From Yaniella halotolerans DSM 15476 (GTDB taxonomy: Bacteria > Actinomycetota > Actinomycetes > Actinomycetales > Micrococcaceae): a stretch of 64,000 nucleotides of DNA. The translations under genes and the position numbers were made by a program. The notes below the pieces were generated by a model. It saw only the letters and a program-made list of their open reading frames with translations. It ran no database searches and was not told the origin of the DNA. Below are positions 41,721 to 51,751 of the stretch, piece by piece. Location: positions 992,001 through 1,056,000 of the forward strand of contig NZ_ATVQ01000001.1 in the NCBI RefSeq assembly GCF_000420805.1, in the 5' to 3' direction. Position 1 is the first letter of the stretch. Every line of letters starts with the position of its first letter.

Positions 41721-43057
41721 TGACTACGACCACGAAACCTGAAGAGATTTCCTCGGAAGATCTCTCTGATTCACTCAACACGACGATGATGCGTCGTATC
41801 CTTGCCTCGAGCTTTTTGGGTTCGATGATCGAGTTCTACGACTTCATCTTGTTCGCTACGGCGGCGTCTATCGTGTTCAGTCAGGTCTATTTCGTTGACC
41901 TTGATCCTGGTCTTGGCCTCTTCCTCTCCTTCACCATTTTGGCGGTTGGTTACGTTGCCCGCCCAATCGGTGGCATCGTCTTTGGGCACTTTGGTGACAA
42001 GATCGGACGTAAGGGTGTGCTCGTAACATCAATGATGCTTATGGGTGGTACCACTGTCGCGATCGGTCTGCTGCCACCAACTGCGATGATCGGTGTTGCG
42101 GCACCAATTCTGCTAACGGTTTTCCGTGTTATTCAAGGTCTTGCCGTAGGTGGCGAATGGGGCGGAGCTATGCTCATTGCCCTGGAACACTCACCGAAGA
42201 AGCGTCGTGGTTTCGCCGCGAGTTTCGCGAACATGGGCGGCCCTGCCGGTGCGGTACTGGCCACCGTCGTCATGAGTGTGTTCACCCTGCTGCCGGATGA
42301 ACAGTTCATTAGCTGGGGCTGGCGTGTCCCGTTCTTGTTGAGCGCCGTGTTGGTACTCATTGGCCTGGTTATCCGCATGAAGGTCCACGAGTCACCGGTC
42401 TTCCAGAAGCTGCAGGATAAAGCGGACGAACGCAAAGTTCCGTTCCTTGAGGTGGTCTCGAAATACCCGAAGAACCTGATTTTGGGCATCATTGCTGGCA
42501 TGAGCTCCTACACAGTGCAGGGCTTGATGACTGTCTGGGGTATTGCATATGTCATCGATAGCGGCCTGGACTCCACGCATGTCCTGTGGGTCAAGGCGCT
42601 CGGTGCCGCATCGACCGTGGTTGTCGTGTGGTTCGCGTCCCAACTTTCCGACCGCTTTGGTCGTCGTCCGGTGATGATTGTCGGGATGCTTATCGGCGCG
42701 GTTGCGGCGTTCCCGGTCATGTTCATGCTGGATATGACGAACCTATGGGTCTTTGCCATGGCACTGCTGATTACTCAAGGCCTGGTGCAGGGCACGATTT
42801 TCGGACCGTTCGGTGCGTTTGCTGCCGAAATGTTCCCGACTCATATCCGCTACACCGGTGCGTCGTTGGTTTACCAGACATCTTCAACTCTGGGCGCTGG
42901 TTTCACTCCGATGATTGCTTCAAGCCTCGTAGCCTTCGCTGGTGGCTCTCTCTGGTTGATCGCCGTCGTGTGGATCGCCGTGTTCCTCGTTGCCATCGGT
43001 GCCATCGCGTTCGTCAAAGAGGGCCGCACCGCGGACCTCGAAGGTGACATGCGCTAA
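41720..43057 (+). CDS. MHS-family major facilitator transporter
   Basis: A 445-residue transporter with twelve membrane segments. The metabolite:H+ symporter subgroup is shown by SMIEFYDFILFATAASIVF at segment 1, GHFGDKIGRKGVLV in the 2-3 loop and GLAVGGEWGGAMLIALE. Members import organic acids, proline, betaine or aromatic acids with protons. It is coupled to the MBL hydrolase gene and ends in a strong terminator. Confidence 0.9.
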   Translation: MTTTTKPEEISSEDLSDSLNTTMMRRILASSFLGSMIEFYDFILFATAASIVFSQVYFVDLDPGLGLFLSFTILAVGYVARPIGGIVFGHFGDKIGRKGVLVTSMMLMGGTTVAIGLLPPTAMIGVAAPILLTVFRVIQGLAVGGEWGGAMLIALEHSPKKRRGFAASFANMGGPAGAVLATVVMSVFTLLPDEQFISWGWRVPFLLSAVLVLIGLVIRMKVHESPVFQKLQDKADERKVPFLEVVSKYPKNLILGIIAGMSSYTVQGLMTVWGIAYVIDSGLDSTHVLWVKALGAASTVVVVWFASQLSDRFGRRPVMIVGMLIGAVAAFPVMFMLDMTNLWVFAMALLITQGLVQGTIFGPFGAFAAEMFPTHIRYTGASLVYQTSSTLGAGFTPMIASSLVAFAGGSLWLIAVVWIAVFLVAIGAIAFVKEGRTADLEGDMR

Positions 43058-43075
43058 ACAGCAGTACATAAACCT

Positions 43076-43126
43076 AGCCGCTCGGTTGGATGCCTATGCA
43101 GCATCTGACCGAGCGGCTTCTTTTTT
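43076..43126 (+). terminator. Strong rho-independent terminator
   Basis: AGCCGCTCGGT (43076-43086) and ACCGAGCGGCT (43108-43118) are perfect complements, followed by TCTTTTTT. It ends the hydrolase/MHS operon. Confidence 0.9.
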
Positions 43127-43209
43127 CCAACGCGCAGACGTTTCACGAAGTCTGGGGGACTTCGGATGTCGCGGAACTCCCAGAGTTCACAACGAGAAGC
43201 GACTTATCC

Positions 43210-44636
43210 GGCTCATCGTAAAAATGAGTGTATTTTGATTCTGAATCCGCCGGTGTCCAGCAGTGCTCTGGTGATGTAGTGTGTGAGGTTTCTGAAGCCC
43301 AGTGCGGTGCCGCGTAGGTGTTCGATTCTGCCGTTGATGGCTTCGGTGGGGCCGTTGCTGGTGCCGATGTGATCGAAGTAGGCCAGGATATCGGTGGCTC
43401 GTCGTTTCAGGGTCCGGCCTAACGTTTGCAGTTCGGTGAGTGTGTTGGGAATACCGTGGCTGATGGAGTCAATGAGTTTGCGTAACCGCTGTTGTGTCCG
43501 GTTCGGGTTGCGGTAGGCCGCTACGATCTGCTGGTAGATGTCATAGGTGGCTTGCACCGGGGCATGGTCCGAATTGGCAAATACGGTGGCCAGACGGGTC
43601 TGTTGTCGTTGGGTGAGATATTCTTTACCGGTTTTCAACACTTTGCGGATCCCATAGAGCGGGTCGCCCTTGCGGCCGCGATGTCCCAGCGTGGCTTGTT
43701 GGATGCGTTGGCGACACTGATCCAAGGCTTTGCTGGCCAGGGCCACCACATGGAAGGGGTCCATCACCGCAGTCGTATGCGGCAAAGTCTCGGTGGTGGC
43801 TGTCTTGTACCCGGTGAAGCCATCCATAGCTACGATCTCAACACCGCCACGAAATGCGGAAGTCTGCGCGTTCAACCAGGTGATGAAGGTGTTTGGATCG
43901 GCCCGGGACCATATCTAACAGCCGTGCCGGGCCGATGCCGTCCGCCACCGGTGTTAGGTCGATGACCACGGTGACATATCGGTTGCCCCACCGGGTGTGA
44001 CGCCACACGTGTTCATCCACGCCCAGCACCCGGACTCCAGTCAGCCGGTTAGGATCATCGATGAGTAACTTGCGGCCAGTATCGAGCACGGCGTCGTTGG
44101 CGGTATGCCACGACACCCCAAGATTGGCTGCCACTCTGGCAATCGAGACCCGGTCGGTCACCACGGATTTCAACGCCCACAAGGCGGCTGGATACGACAA
44201 CTTGGCACCCGGAGCCACGATGCTGGTGGTATCTTGCTGCCACACAATGCAACAGTCGTCACACCGATAGCGGCGTAAGCGTAGATGCAGTTGGGTTGGG
44301 CGCCATCCAATCGGTACATGCGTGACGTTGCGCACCAGCGTGTCCCGGACCCGGGCTTGGCCCCCACAGTGATGACAGAAATTATCTTGCCGCCTCACCC
44401 GACATTCCAAGACGATCCGTTTGGCGGTCACGTGTTGTCCTGTCACAGAAACACCGTAGTTATCCAGCATGCATAATGCATCAATATCGGGCGCAGAAAA
44501 GGTAGGCTGGGCCACGTCGAGGTCTTTCTTCAGATGAGTTGTTTCAGCACTTCCATCTTCGAAAGACCTCGACACTTTTATGCCATCAACACACCAGATT
44601 CCTCAACCTGATCTACACCCGAAATTCCGAAGAGCC
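43210..44636 (-). mobile_element. ISL3-family insertion sequence, 1427 bp
   Basis: The ends are imperfect inverted repeats: the left starts GGCTCATCG at 43210 and the right, read inward from 44636, starts GGCTCTTCG; 16 of the first 23 bases agree, including GTGTA at positions 19-23. The element carries one ISL3-type transposase gene with a frameshift. The 8 bases on each side differ (ACTTATCC and CCTTAAGA), so no target duplication is seen. It interrupts ureC of the first urease cluster. Confidence 0.8.
43213..44575 (-). pseudogene. ISL3-family transposase, frameshifted
   Basis: The N-terminal part has the zinc-binding CRVRRQDNFCHHCGG and the HTH region, then the start of the DDE domain (VLGVDEHVWRH with the first Asp). 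After MVPGRSKH the frame shifts near 43890. The other frame continues WLNAQTSAFRGGVEIVAMDGF (second Asp) and ends with the Glu region NGPTEAINGRIEHLRG. A loss of two bases in CACACC would explain the break. Two separate products are possible but the enzyme is probably inactive. Confidence 0.85.
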
Positions 44637-45345
44637 CCTTAAGACAGTTGCGGATTGCCGATGGCATGGCTCCCCAATCCTCATGGATTTTGAGTCCCAG
44701 CGCACCAGTATCTATCTGTTCAATAAGCGTCTCGGGGTTGTGAGCGTTCCCCCGACCTAAAAATCCGAAGTTTACTGGCCATTCCGAGGCGGCCTGCAGC
44801 ATTTTCCCGATGTTATAAGGACCTCCAGAATCAATCCCAACAGTGATCGGCCCCAATGATCCACCAAGCATCGTAGTTATGCCACTTGATATGGCGTGTT
44901 CTACGAGCTGCGCACTGTCGAAATGCACGTGGACATCAATTCCACCCGCAGTAACGACCATGCCTTCACAGTCACGCACGGTCGTAGACGGCGCAACGAT
45001 TAGGCGCGGATCAACGCCGTCCATGATATCTGGGTTGCCGCCCTTTCCGATGCCGACTATTCGTCCGTCCTTAATGCCGATGTCGCCTTTGACAACACCG
45101 AGCACTGCATCAATAATCATGGCGTTGGAGAGGAGCATGTCTAACGCGCCCTCTTCGCTGGTTGTTCGAGAGTTCAACCCCATGCCGTCGCGGAGTGTTT
45201 TTCCGCCTCCGTGAAGGCTTTCATCGCCCAACACGTTATAGTCTTTTTCAACAATCGCAACAAGGCCGGTATCTCCGAGTTCGTATCCGTCACCTTCGGT
45301 GGGACCAAACATCTCTCCGTATGCTTTTCGGGACATTTTCACCAT
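44578..45345 (-). pseudogene. ureC: Urease alpha subunit, N-terminal 40% only (cluster 1)
   Basis: The first 235 residues are a normal UreC start: [13 protein letters not shown], the nickel ligands HVH in [10 protein letters not shown], and the Lys that is carbamylated in [12 protein letters not shown]. The gene then runs into the IS end at 44636, which supplies the last codons up to a stop at 44578. The rest of the active site (the other His ligands, catalytic flap and C-terminus) is missing. It cannot form urease. Confidence 0.9.
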
Positions 45346-45347
45346 GA

Positions 45348-46046
45348 TTAGCTCCCCTTGAACCCTAGTTCTCTTGCACGCTGCAAAGCAGCGGACTTGT
45401 TTGAGTCAGTGACGTCGCCTTGTGTGAGGTCATTCAAGCCCGTGAGGTACTTATTCCCGCCGAACTCAACCAACGTGACTTCTTTTTCCTGACCCGGTTC
45501 GAAACGTACAGCGGAACCTGCAGGAACATCGAGTCGGAGCCCAAATGCAGCTTCTCGGTCGAATTCAAGTGCTTTGTTGGTTTCGAAGAAGTGGTAGTGA
45601 GAACCGATCTGGATGGGCCGGTCTCCTGAGTTCCTTACCCGTAGCGTTACGGCACGACGTCCTTCATTCAGGACGAGTTCGGCATCTGAGCCAACCACGA
45701 GTCGACCCGGCTGGCGGGCTTGCTTGGTCGGCTCTTGCTCACCTGGTCGGATTGGATCGTGAATAGTCACCAGCTTCGTTCCATCAGGAAACATAGCTTC
45801 AACTTGAATGATGGGAATGAGATCCGCGACCCCTTCCATCACGTCATCGGTTGTCAGAATGGTAGAGCCCCAGCCAATGAGATCGGCAACAGTGCGGTCC
45901 TCGCGAGCCCCTTCAAGGAGCTCATCAGTAATATAAGCGATGGCTTCGGGATGGTTTAGCTTCATCCCTTTCTTCTTGTGGCGTCGGGCGATTTCAGCGG
46001 CTGTGAATATAGTCAGCCGTTCCATTTCGGTAGGAGTTAGTAGCAT
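45348..46046 (-). CDS. ureAB: Fused urease gamma-beta subunit (cluster 1)
   Basis: A 232-residue fusion: residues 1-100 are UreA ([46 protein letters not shown]), and residues 110-232 are UreB ([20 protein letters not shown]). Such fusions occur in Helicobacter and some other urease clusters, whereas cluster 2 here has separate genes, so the two clusters have different origins. Two bases separate it from the broken ureC. The subunit may still be made but has no intact alpha partner from its own cluster. Confidence 0.9.
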   Translation of the reverse strand: MLLTPTEMERLTIFTAAEIARRHKKKGMKLNHPEAIAYITDELLEGAREDRTVADLIGWGSTILTTDDVMEGVADLIPIIQVEAMFPDGTKLVTIHDPIRPGEQEPTKQARQPGRLVVGSDAELVLNEGRRAVTLRVRNSGDRPIQIGSHYHFFETNKALEFDREAAFGLRLDVPAGSAVRFEPGQEKEVTLVEFGGNKYLTGLNDLTQGDVTDSNKSAALQRARELGFKGS

Positions 46047-46052
46047 CTTCTT

Positions 46053-46739
46053 TCAGTTCCTAAATAGTCGAAGATCTTGCTCAGCCAGTTTGAGCGTTGC
46101 AATATCGGAATATGGGGTGAAGGACGAAGGAGCGGACAGCCAAAAGTCGTTGGATTCGGTTACAGAGAAGTCGTGCAAGATTTTTGTCAGAATGCGCTGG
46201 GCTTGCATAGCCCCCACGACACCCATACGGATAGCGACCTGGCAGTAATTGCTAGTTGTGGAGTACAAGGACAGATGTATAGCTTGTGACTCGTTCATGC
46301 CGTTGTGGTGCCAGTAAAGGCTTTGGGCGATAGGTATATGGCCAATGGCTTGCCCTTCTCGAATGAGGCGCAGGTACTCTTTCGCTGGTTGATCGCCCAA
46401 GGTAGCCGCTGTACTGAGTAGTGCACGCCCATTCTCGATAGATCCTGCTCGGGCTATGCTCGATGTTGCGGTCTTATCGAGCTCTTGGTCTACTTGAGCG
46501 ATCTTGCTTAGGTCGTCAATATTTCTGTAGCACTGTCGCAGCGCAACACAATCGGAGGGCTTCCACCGATTCTCAAGTAGGTCGTAAATTGTACGGGCTA
46601 AGGAGTCCTGGTCTAGGTTTTCGTCGGCGCTTAGTACTGCTTCTAATCCGTTGGAAAACCCGAAATTTCCTCCAGGAAAGCTGCTGTCGCTGACGCGCAA
46701 GCTTGTCAGCAGATCCTGTTGGAGCTCAATCTTGTCCAT
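46053..46739 (-). CDS. ureF: UreF urease accessory protein (cluster 1)
   Basis: A 228-residue helical protein. SLRVSDSSFPGGNFGFSNGLEAV is the UreF N-terminal pattern. It helps UreG and UreD deliver nickel to apourease. ATG at 46739 or GTG at 46757 are possible starts; both overlap the ureE end, so translation is coupled. Sequence is clearly different from UreF of cluster 2 (53930-54649). Confidence 0.85.
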   Translation of the reverse strand: MDKIELQQDLLTSLRVSDSSFPGGNFGFSNGLEAVLSADENLDQDSLARTIYDLLENRWKPSDCVALRQCYRNIDDLSKIAQVDQELDKTATSSIARAGSIENGRALLSTAATLGDQPAKEYLRLIREGQAIGHIPIAQSLYWHHNGMNESQAIHLSLYSTTSNYCQVAIRMGVVGAMQAQRILTKILHDFSVTESNDFWLSAPSSFTPYSDIATLKLAEQDLRLFRN

Positions 46740-47175
46740 CGCTATCGCTTTCGACACTCAGCTTGTAGTCCTTGCGGTCCAGGTAATCATCCAGCCGATC
46801 CTGATACTCCGCTAGGTCCGTTTCCATTTCGACACGGATTGCCTGTTCACCAATTGCTGCTTTCCAGTGAAGGTGTCCTGCCAAAAAGCCCAGTTGCAAA
46901 CCGGCAAACGTGGTATGCGGTTCAAGGACAAGCCTCGAGGGACTCTTGATTCGCACGAGGATAACGAGGTCATCAGTTTCATGCAGAACGGAGTTTTCTC
47001 GAAGCTCAGCATCACGATTAATAGACATGTTGAGTGCGAGACCGGAGGAAGTTTTTGAACGAAAGCGTCGTCTTTTCGCGTCCTCCGGGCTAATCTCTAG
47101 ATAATCAATTTTCTTTCCCGTGGCAGCGGACTCATGTAGATCCATGGTCCTGCCAACCGATGTCACGGTCACCAT
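46726..47175 (-). CDS. ureE: UreE nickel chaperone (cluster 1)
   Basis: A 149-residue protein from ATG 47175 (GAGGGG upstream). The two UreE domains are visible: a peptide-binding part with DYLEISPEDAKRRRFRSKTS and a metal-binding part with LQLGFLAGHLHWKAAIG. The C-terminus is acidic (SVESDSDGQD) and lacks the His tail of some homologues. It is the first visible gene of cluster 1; no ureG or ureD is found in this cluster, probably lost with the IS event. Confidence 0.82.
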   Translation of the reverse strand: MVTVTSVGRTMDLHESAATGKKIDYLEISPEDAKRRRFRSKTSSGLALNMSINRDAELRENSVLHETDDLVILVRIKSPSRLVLEPHTTFAGLQLGFLAGHLHWKAAIGEQAIRVEMETDLAEYQDRLDDYLDRKDYKLSVESDSDGQD

Positions 47176-47374
47176 GCAGGGCCCCCTCAGGTTCAGCGAA
47201 ATGTCGAGCACCACTGATAACTATGAAGAAACGATCGTTTTGATTACCAGAATAGGATCGCGAAATTCACTGCAGTTAGATAAGATACGTCCCCGCTTCC
47301 CAAGAGCCCTTGCTCGGGTCAAGACTTCAAGCGTCACACGCAATATGCCCGCGCGTTGCCCGTATGCTCGGGAA

Positions 47375-49264
47375 TCAGTTATTCCAGTACAAGTTGCGCA
47401 GCAGTGGTTGGTAGGGGTCGAGCCATGGCGCGGGTTTGAAGAAAATAGAGCCATCAATGCGATGGATACTCCATGCACCGGTATGGATGGCAGTGTGGTG
47501 TGGTCCGCAGATCGTGGTGGCGTTTTCTTCGTCGGTGTTGCCACCTTCGAACCATTCTTTGATGTGGTGGACATCAGACAATATGGCCGGGGTGGTACAC
47601 CCTGGAATTTGGCATCCGCGGTCGCGGGCAAGAATGGCACGCCGTTGGGTAGGCGTGAAAAGTCGGTGGGTGCGCTTTTGGTTTAACACTGTGTCTTGGC
47701 CATCCCAGATTTGGCCGACGAGCTCACTGTCGCAACACAGGATCTCGGCGTCGGCGGGGTGAATCGGCCCGGTGTGTAAGGCTTCGGACCGGAACGGTGT
47801 CCATGACCGTGACGGCTCATTTGCCGTCTCTGCAGTGTTGCCCATTACTGAATCAGGTTTTCCTGGAATGTTCGGATGTCGTATGAGTGGTGGAACAAAC
47901 CCATCGAGGCCGGTTGGTCGCCTTGCGTCTGGTGGGAGCGGTGGCACACCGAGCGTCTTGTATGCTGTCTGCACATCCTGAACGATAACTAATTGGGCGG
48001 AGGCGCCGTGGGAACGTTTAATTCCTACCTCGGCGGGGTCCATTCGTAGCAGGGTGCGGAACATGCCGATCAAGAGAGCGCCAATTTTCTGACCCGGAGT
48101 TAAGGGGTCTAGCTCATCGAGCTCTTGTGCAGTGTAGGGCTTACCCTGGTCGTCCTCACCCATCACCCGGTCAGAGTCATCAAAGGTGGGCAGATCATCG
48201 AGGTTCTCTGGCAGCGGGCCGTCGTCTTCTGTAGCCGTAGTGGCGTCGGCAGGTCGGATCAGGTCAATCAGATCCTGGGGGATTTTGACTTCTCCGCCAC
48301 TGGCTTTGAGCATGTGCAGACTCAAATTTTTGAATTGGTGGAAGAGCTCTGGAGTGGCATCCATCCAGATCCTGCCACCTCCACCGGGCAGGTTTTTGGT
48401 TTTGATCGCATTATCAGGCGGTTTTCGTAACGCTTGGGATGGAGAGGGACCGTCCGCGTTAATGGCATGTGCAAGTTGATCCATCCACGCTTTCCGAGCA
48501 CTATTGAACGCCTCAGGAGTAGAGGTCTCGGCGGCTTCCACGAGGGTTGGTTGAAAGGCTTGTAAAACTTGCTCCATATAGCCGGTTGATTCACCGACTT
48601 GCTCTGAATACTCGGCGAGCTTGTGGTGCATACTCACGAATCGGTCCGCGATTTCGCCCGGTAGCCGCCCTTCCACAAAAGAAGTCGCTATGTCTGGATA
48701 CGTGGGTTGGCAGAACATATTGCTTGGGTCGCCACCGGGCGTATACGTCAAAAGTGGCACCCGTTCAACGTGCTTCTTGGCTTTTGGGGCTGACCAAAGC
48801 CTGGTCTGACGCAAGTATTGGCTTTCGTCGCGGAATGGGACCGCGTTTACTGGCGTACCAAGATATAAGGCCTGCTGCCGCATTGCTTTACGCACGTAGC
48901 CCGTAAAAAGCGTGTTTGTAGCATCGGTCAAGTTTTCTAGATGACCGAGCATCAACCCGAGCGCCTGGACGGTGTCATAATACTGCTCCGGCACTACCAT
49001 TTCCTCGCCGCAAGCCTTATCTGTATCTTCCGCGGCTGCCTGTCGGCTGGGCTGGAAGCCGGTCCAGTCACCACCGGAAGAGCTGCGATATGTCGGTATG
49101 TTGTGAAAAGACGCTGGCTTGGCCATCTTTTTGGTGGCCATCATGATCAGCTGCACTCCCGCGTGCAAGAGTTCACCCTGAGACGCGTCAGAGACTTTGT
49201 CGAGATTCAAAACGTCCGTGGGCACCGGAACACCCAACTTTGGCAGCAATGACGGCAAGTCCAT
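47375..49264 (-). CDS. DUF222 protein with C-terminal HNH endonuclease domain
   Basis: A 629-residue member of the 13E12/DUF222 family, common in several diverged copies in actinobacterial genomes. The long helical N-terminal part (DUF222) is followed by a C-terminal HNH nuclease: RDRGCQIPGC, SDVHHIKEW, NATTICGPHHTAIHTG. Cys residues would bind zinc. ATG at 49264 is used because GAGGAGG lies six bases upstream. The biological role is not established; some members associate with mobile DNA. It lies between the two urease clusters. Confidence 0.88.
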   Translation of the reverse strand: MDLPSLLPKLGVPVPTDVLNLDKVSDASQGELLHAGVQLIMMATKKMAKPASFHNIPTYRSSSGGDWTGFQPSRQAAAEDTDKACGEEMVVPEQYYDTVQALGLMLGHLENLTDATNTLFTGYVRKAMRQQALYLGTPVNAVPFRDESQYLRQTRLWSAPKAKKHVERVPLLTYTPGGDPSNMFCQPTYPDIATSFVEGRLPGEIADRFVSMHHKLAEYSEQVGESTGYMEQVLQAFQPTLVEAAETSTPEAFNSARKAWMDQLAHAINADGPSPSQALRKPPDNAIKTKNLPGGGGRIWMDATPELFHQFKNLSLHMLKASGGEVKIPQDLIDLIRPADATTATEDDGPLPENLDDLPTFDDSDRVMGEDDQGKPYTAQELDELDPLTPGQKIGALLIGMFRTLLRMDPAEVGIKRSHGASAQLVIVQDVQTAYKTLGVPPLPPDARRPTGLDGFVPPLIRHPNIPGKPDSVMGNTAETANEPSRSWTPFRSEALHTGPIHPADAEILCCDSELVGQIWDGQDTVLNQKRTHRLFTPTQRRAILARDRGCQIPGCTTPAILSDVHHIKEWFEGGNTDEENATTICGPHHTAIHTGAWSIHRIDGSIFFKPAPWLDPYQPLLRNLYWNN

Positions 49265-49691
49265 GCAGTGCCTCCTCACATGAGAATCAACAAACGAAAA
49301 AGAACCTCGATAACGAAAAAGTGACTAGATACGCGGTTAAAAGAGTTGGTGAGTTGAGCAGGAGTTGCTCGAACCGGCGAGTAAGAAACGGTGGATAATT
49401 CGTGCCTCCATTCTACCGGCACAGGCCCTATATAACAAGACTTTTGATGATGTTCTTTTGGATTTATTCAATGCTTTACTACATCTTTAATGCCGTTATC
49501 ATGAACGTGAAAACTTGTGTTGCGTGTCTAGCATTTTGTGGATAACTCAGGGGCAAGAAAATATCCACATTCGGACGGACACGTCTTGTTCTTCTGCCCT
49601 GCATTTCTTATAGCTGCACAGCGCTCCTTAAGGCTGCATGCGTGACCGCGCCCTCGTTAAACAGGCGAGAGCATTCAACAGACGGAAGCGC
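49265..49691. other. A/T-rich intergenic region with DnaA-box-like sites
   Basis: No gene is seen. The stretch is richer in A/T than its surroundings and holds three sites close to TTATCCACA: 49390-49398 (8 of 9), 49537-49545 (perfect, minus strand) and 49561-49569 (8 of 9). It also serves as promoter region for the HNH gene. Confidence 0.4.
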
Positions 49692-50648
49692 TTACTGCTC
49701 CGCGGAGTTCTGAGCAGTATGCGCTGTGGCGTCTAACCGGGCTGCCTCAGCCTGACAAACAGAAATCAGTTCCCGAAGTCGACGGCTGCGACGCTCCTGA
49801 ACATAGGCGATACAAACATCGCTGGGCTCAAAATCCTCGAGGTGAATAGCCACCAGAGGTAGGCCGTCATAAGAAATATCCACGGGCGGACGCTGCACCA
49901 ACACGCTGAAACCTAATCCGCGGGCGACCATGCCACGCACGGCCTCGAAGCTGCTCGAGCGCCAGGCGATATTTGGTTCTAGTCCATTGGCACGAAGCTT
50001 CGGCAGCTGATTGTCACGAACCGCGGGTACATCGAGCAGCACAAATGGGTCGTCACCAAATTCTTTGACTCTGACACTCTTGCGATCGGCGAGACGATGT
50101 GACGGCGAGACCAAAGCATAGCCTTGGCCACGACGGATGACCTGGTGACGTACGCCCTCGATAAGGTGACCCGTGTGGGTGATGACCGCGTCGAATCGGC
50201 CCTCGACCATCTGCTGTTGGAGCGCTTTGCCGTCGCCCTCTGTGATACGGACATCGACGTTGGGGTTGGGGACGACGAATTGCTCAGCGATAAACGGCAC
50301 CCAGAACGGGGCGACTGCGGTATAACATCCGATATCCAAGGGGCCGACGAGGTCATCGGAGCGGTCACTCATGACCTGCTGCACGTCGGCCGCGCGTCCC
50401 ACGAGCTCACGCGCATCGGCCAGGAATCTGCGACCCGACGACGTCAACCGTATGCCGTGGGTTCGGGTACGCACCATGAGTTGTTGACCAACCGAACGTT
50501 CGAGTTCATTGAGTGACTGCGACATCGCGGCCTGCGAGATGTGAACTTGCTCAGCGGCAGCAGTGACCGTTCCGGCGTCTGCGGCAGCAATGAAGTGCTG
50601 CAACTGGCGCAGAGTGAAGCGAAACGGATCCAAAAATATCACACCCAC
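49692..50648 (-). CDS. LysR family transcriptional regulator
   Basis: A 318-residue LysR protein: N-terminal winged helix FTLRQLQHFIAAADAGTVTAAAEQ then HISQAAMSQSLNELE, and a two-lobe effector domain. Start is GTG at 50648. It diverges from the ureABCEFGD operon across 175 bases, the usual layout when a LysR protein controls the neighbouring operon, so it may regulate urease in response to nitrogen or a substrate. The effector is unknown. Confidence 0.88.
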   Translation of the reverse strand: MGVIFLDPFRFTLRQLQHFIAAADAGTVTAAAEQVHISQAAMSQSLNELERSVGQQLMVRTRTHGIRLTSSGRRFLADARELVGRAADVQQVMSDRSDDLVGPLDIGCYTAVAPFWVPFIAEQFVVPNPNVDVRITEGDGKALQQQMVEGRFDAVITHTGHLIEGVRHQVIRRGQGYALVSPSHRLADRKSVRVKEFGDDPFVLLDVPAVRDNQLPKLRANGLEPNIAWRSSSFEAVRGMVARGLGFSVLVQRPPVDISYDGLPLVAIHLEDFEPSDVCIAYVQERRSRRLRELISVCQAEAARLDATAHTAQNSAEQ

Positions 50649-50823
50649 TGACTCGAAATACCAACGATTCTGTAACTCTACTCGGTGGTCAGGATGACGG
50701 CGTGCACCGTCGCCACGCCCGAGATAATTAGAACCAAATCCGCTACGCTACGAAAGGATACAGATTGTCGTCCCGCGGGGTTTCTGCCGGGAAGGCTGTC
50801 GTTGTTGATCGAGAGGATATGCG

Positions 50824-51126
50824 ATGCATTTGACTCCGCGTGAGCAGGAGAAACTGCTGATCGTCGTGGCTGCTGATTTGGCCCGTCGTCGTCGAGAAAA
50901 AGGCCTGAAACTCAATCACCCCGAAGCTGTGGCCCTCTTAACGGCCGAGCTACTCGAGGGGGCACGCGAGGGCAAGACCGTCGCGGAGCTGATGAACGAT
51001 GGTGCCACCGTACTGTCGCGCGAAGACGTGATGGACGGGGTCCCGGAAATGATCCCGGATGTTCAAGTCGAGGCCACGTTCCCAGACGGCACCAAACTTG
51101 TGACCGTCCACAACCCCATTCGATAA
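50824..51126 (+). CDS. ureA: Urease gamma subunit
   Basis: A 100-residue UreA with [20 protein letters not shown] at the start and [20 protein letters not shown] at the end, full length for the family. It packs around the alpha subunit in the urease trimer. First gene of the complete operon, transcribed divergently from lysR. Confidence 0.95.
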   Translation: MHLTPREQEKLLIVVAADLARRRREKGLKLNHPEAVALLTAELLEGAREGKTVAELMNDGATVLSREDVMDGVPEMIPDVQVEATFPDGTKLVTVHNPIR

Positions 51127-51142
51127 GGCGGAGGTGTCTAAC

Positions 51143-51751
51143 ATGATTCCCGGTGAATACATTACGGCGCAAGAACCCATCACGTGTAACGCTGATAAAG
51201 CGACGCGAATTATCAATGTGATCAACCGCGGCGACCGTCCGGTGCAGGTGGGCTCGCACTATCATTTCGCCGAAACGAATCCGCAGCTGGAGTTTGACCG
51301 GCTGGCGGCGCGCGGTATGCGCTTGGACTCCCCCGCTGGCACCGCGGTGCGCTTTGAACCCGGTGATGCCCGCAGCGTGCACCTGGTGGAGATCGGCGGC
51401 GAACGTATGATCTTCGGTCTGCGCGATGAGATTAATGGTTCGGTAGGTTCAACGGTGTCGATGTTCTCGACCGAGGCCATCGGCGGTTCGGCGGGCTACG
51501 ACATTGCTCGTGACGCCGATCTGAAGGATCGTCACGAAGAACAGCGCGAGGAACGCGACGCCAAGGCCGGCCTGGACAAGGTCGAGGGTGAGCAGACCGA
51601 GACGACGTCGCCGGTCAAAAACTCAAGCGCCACGGATGAAGAGTTTGACGCCAATGACGAGATGCAGACGAACTCGACGATTAGTGGTTCGAAGGCTGCC
51701 GCGGCCCGTCAGATCGAACAACACCGCCAGGACGAGGAGGACCGTTCATGA
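51143..51751 (+). CDS. ureB: Urease beta subunit with a long charged C-terminal tail
   Basis: UreB begins MIPGEY at ATG 51143, with GGCGGAGG upstream. The core (about residues 1-110: [38 protein letters not shown]) is standard. The protein then runs on to 202 residues, with a highly charged, low-complexity tail ([18 protein letters not shown], then Ser/Thr-rich). Typical UreB has about 105-125 residues. The tail might bind accessory proteins or metal, which is inference. It overlaps the ureC start. Confidence 0.93.
   Translation: MIPGEYITAQEPITCNADKATRIINVINRGDRPVQVGSHYHFAETNPQLEFDRLAARGMRLDSPAGTAVRFEPGDARSVHLVEIGGERMIFGLRDEINGSVGSTVSMFSTEAIGGSAGYDIARDADLKDRHEEQREERDAKAGLDKVEGEQTETTSPVKNSSATDEEFDANDEMQTNSTISGSKAAAARQIEQHRQDEEDRS

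Noticed and set aside
43202-44644. 8-bp target duplication of the ISL3 element
   Set aside because: The flanking octamers ACTTATCC and CCTTAAGA differ; shifting the ends by a few bases does not help.
49265-49691. Chromosomal origin
   Set aside because: DnaA-like boxes are present, but none of the usual origin genes (dnaA, dnaN, recF, gyrB, parAB, rpmH) are nearby.
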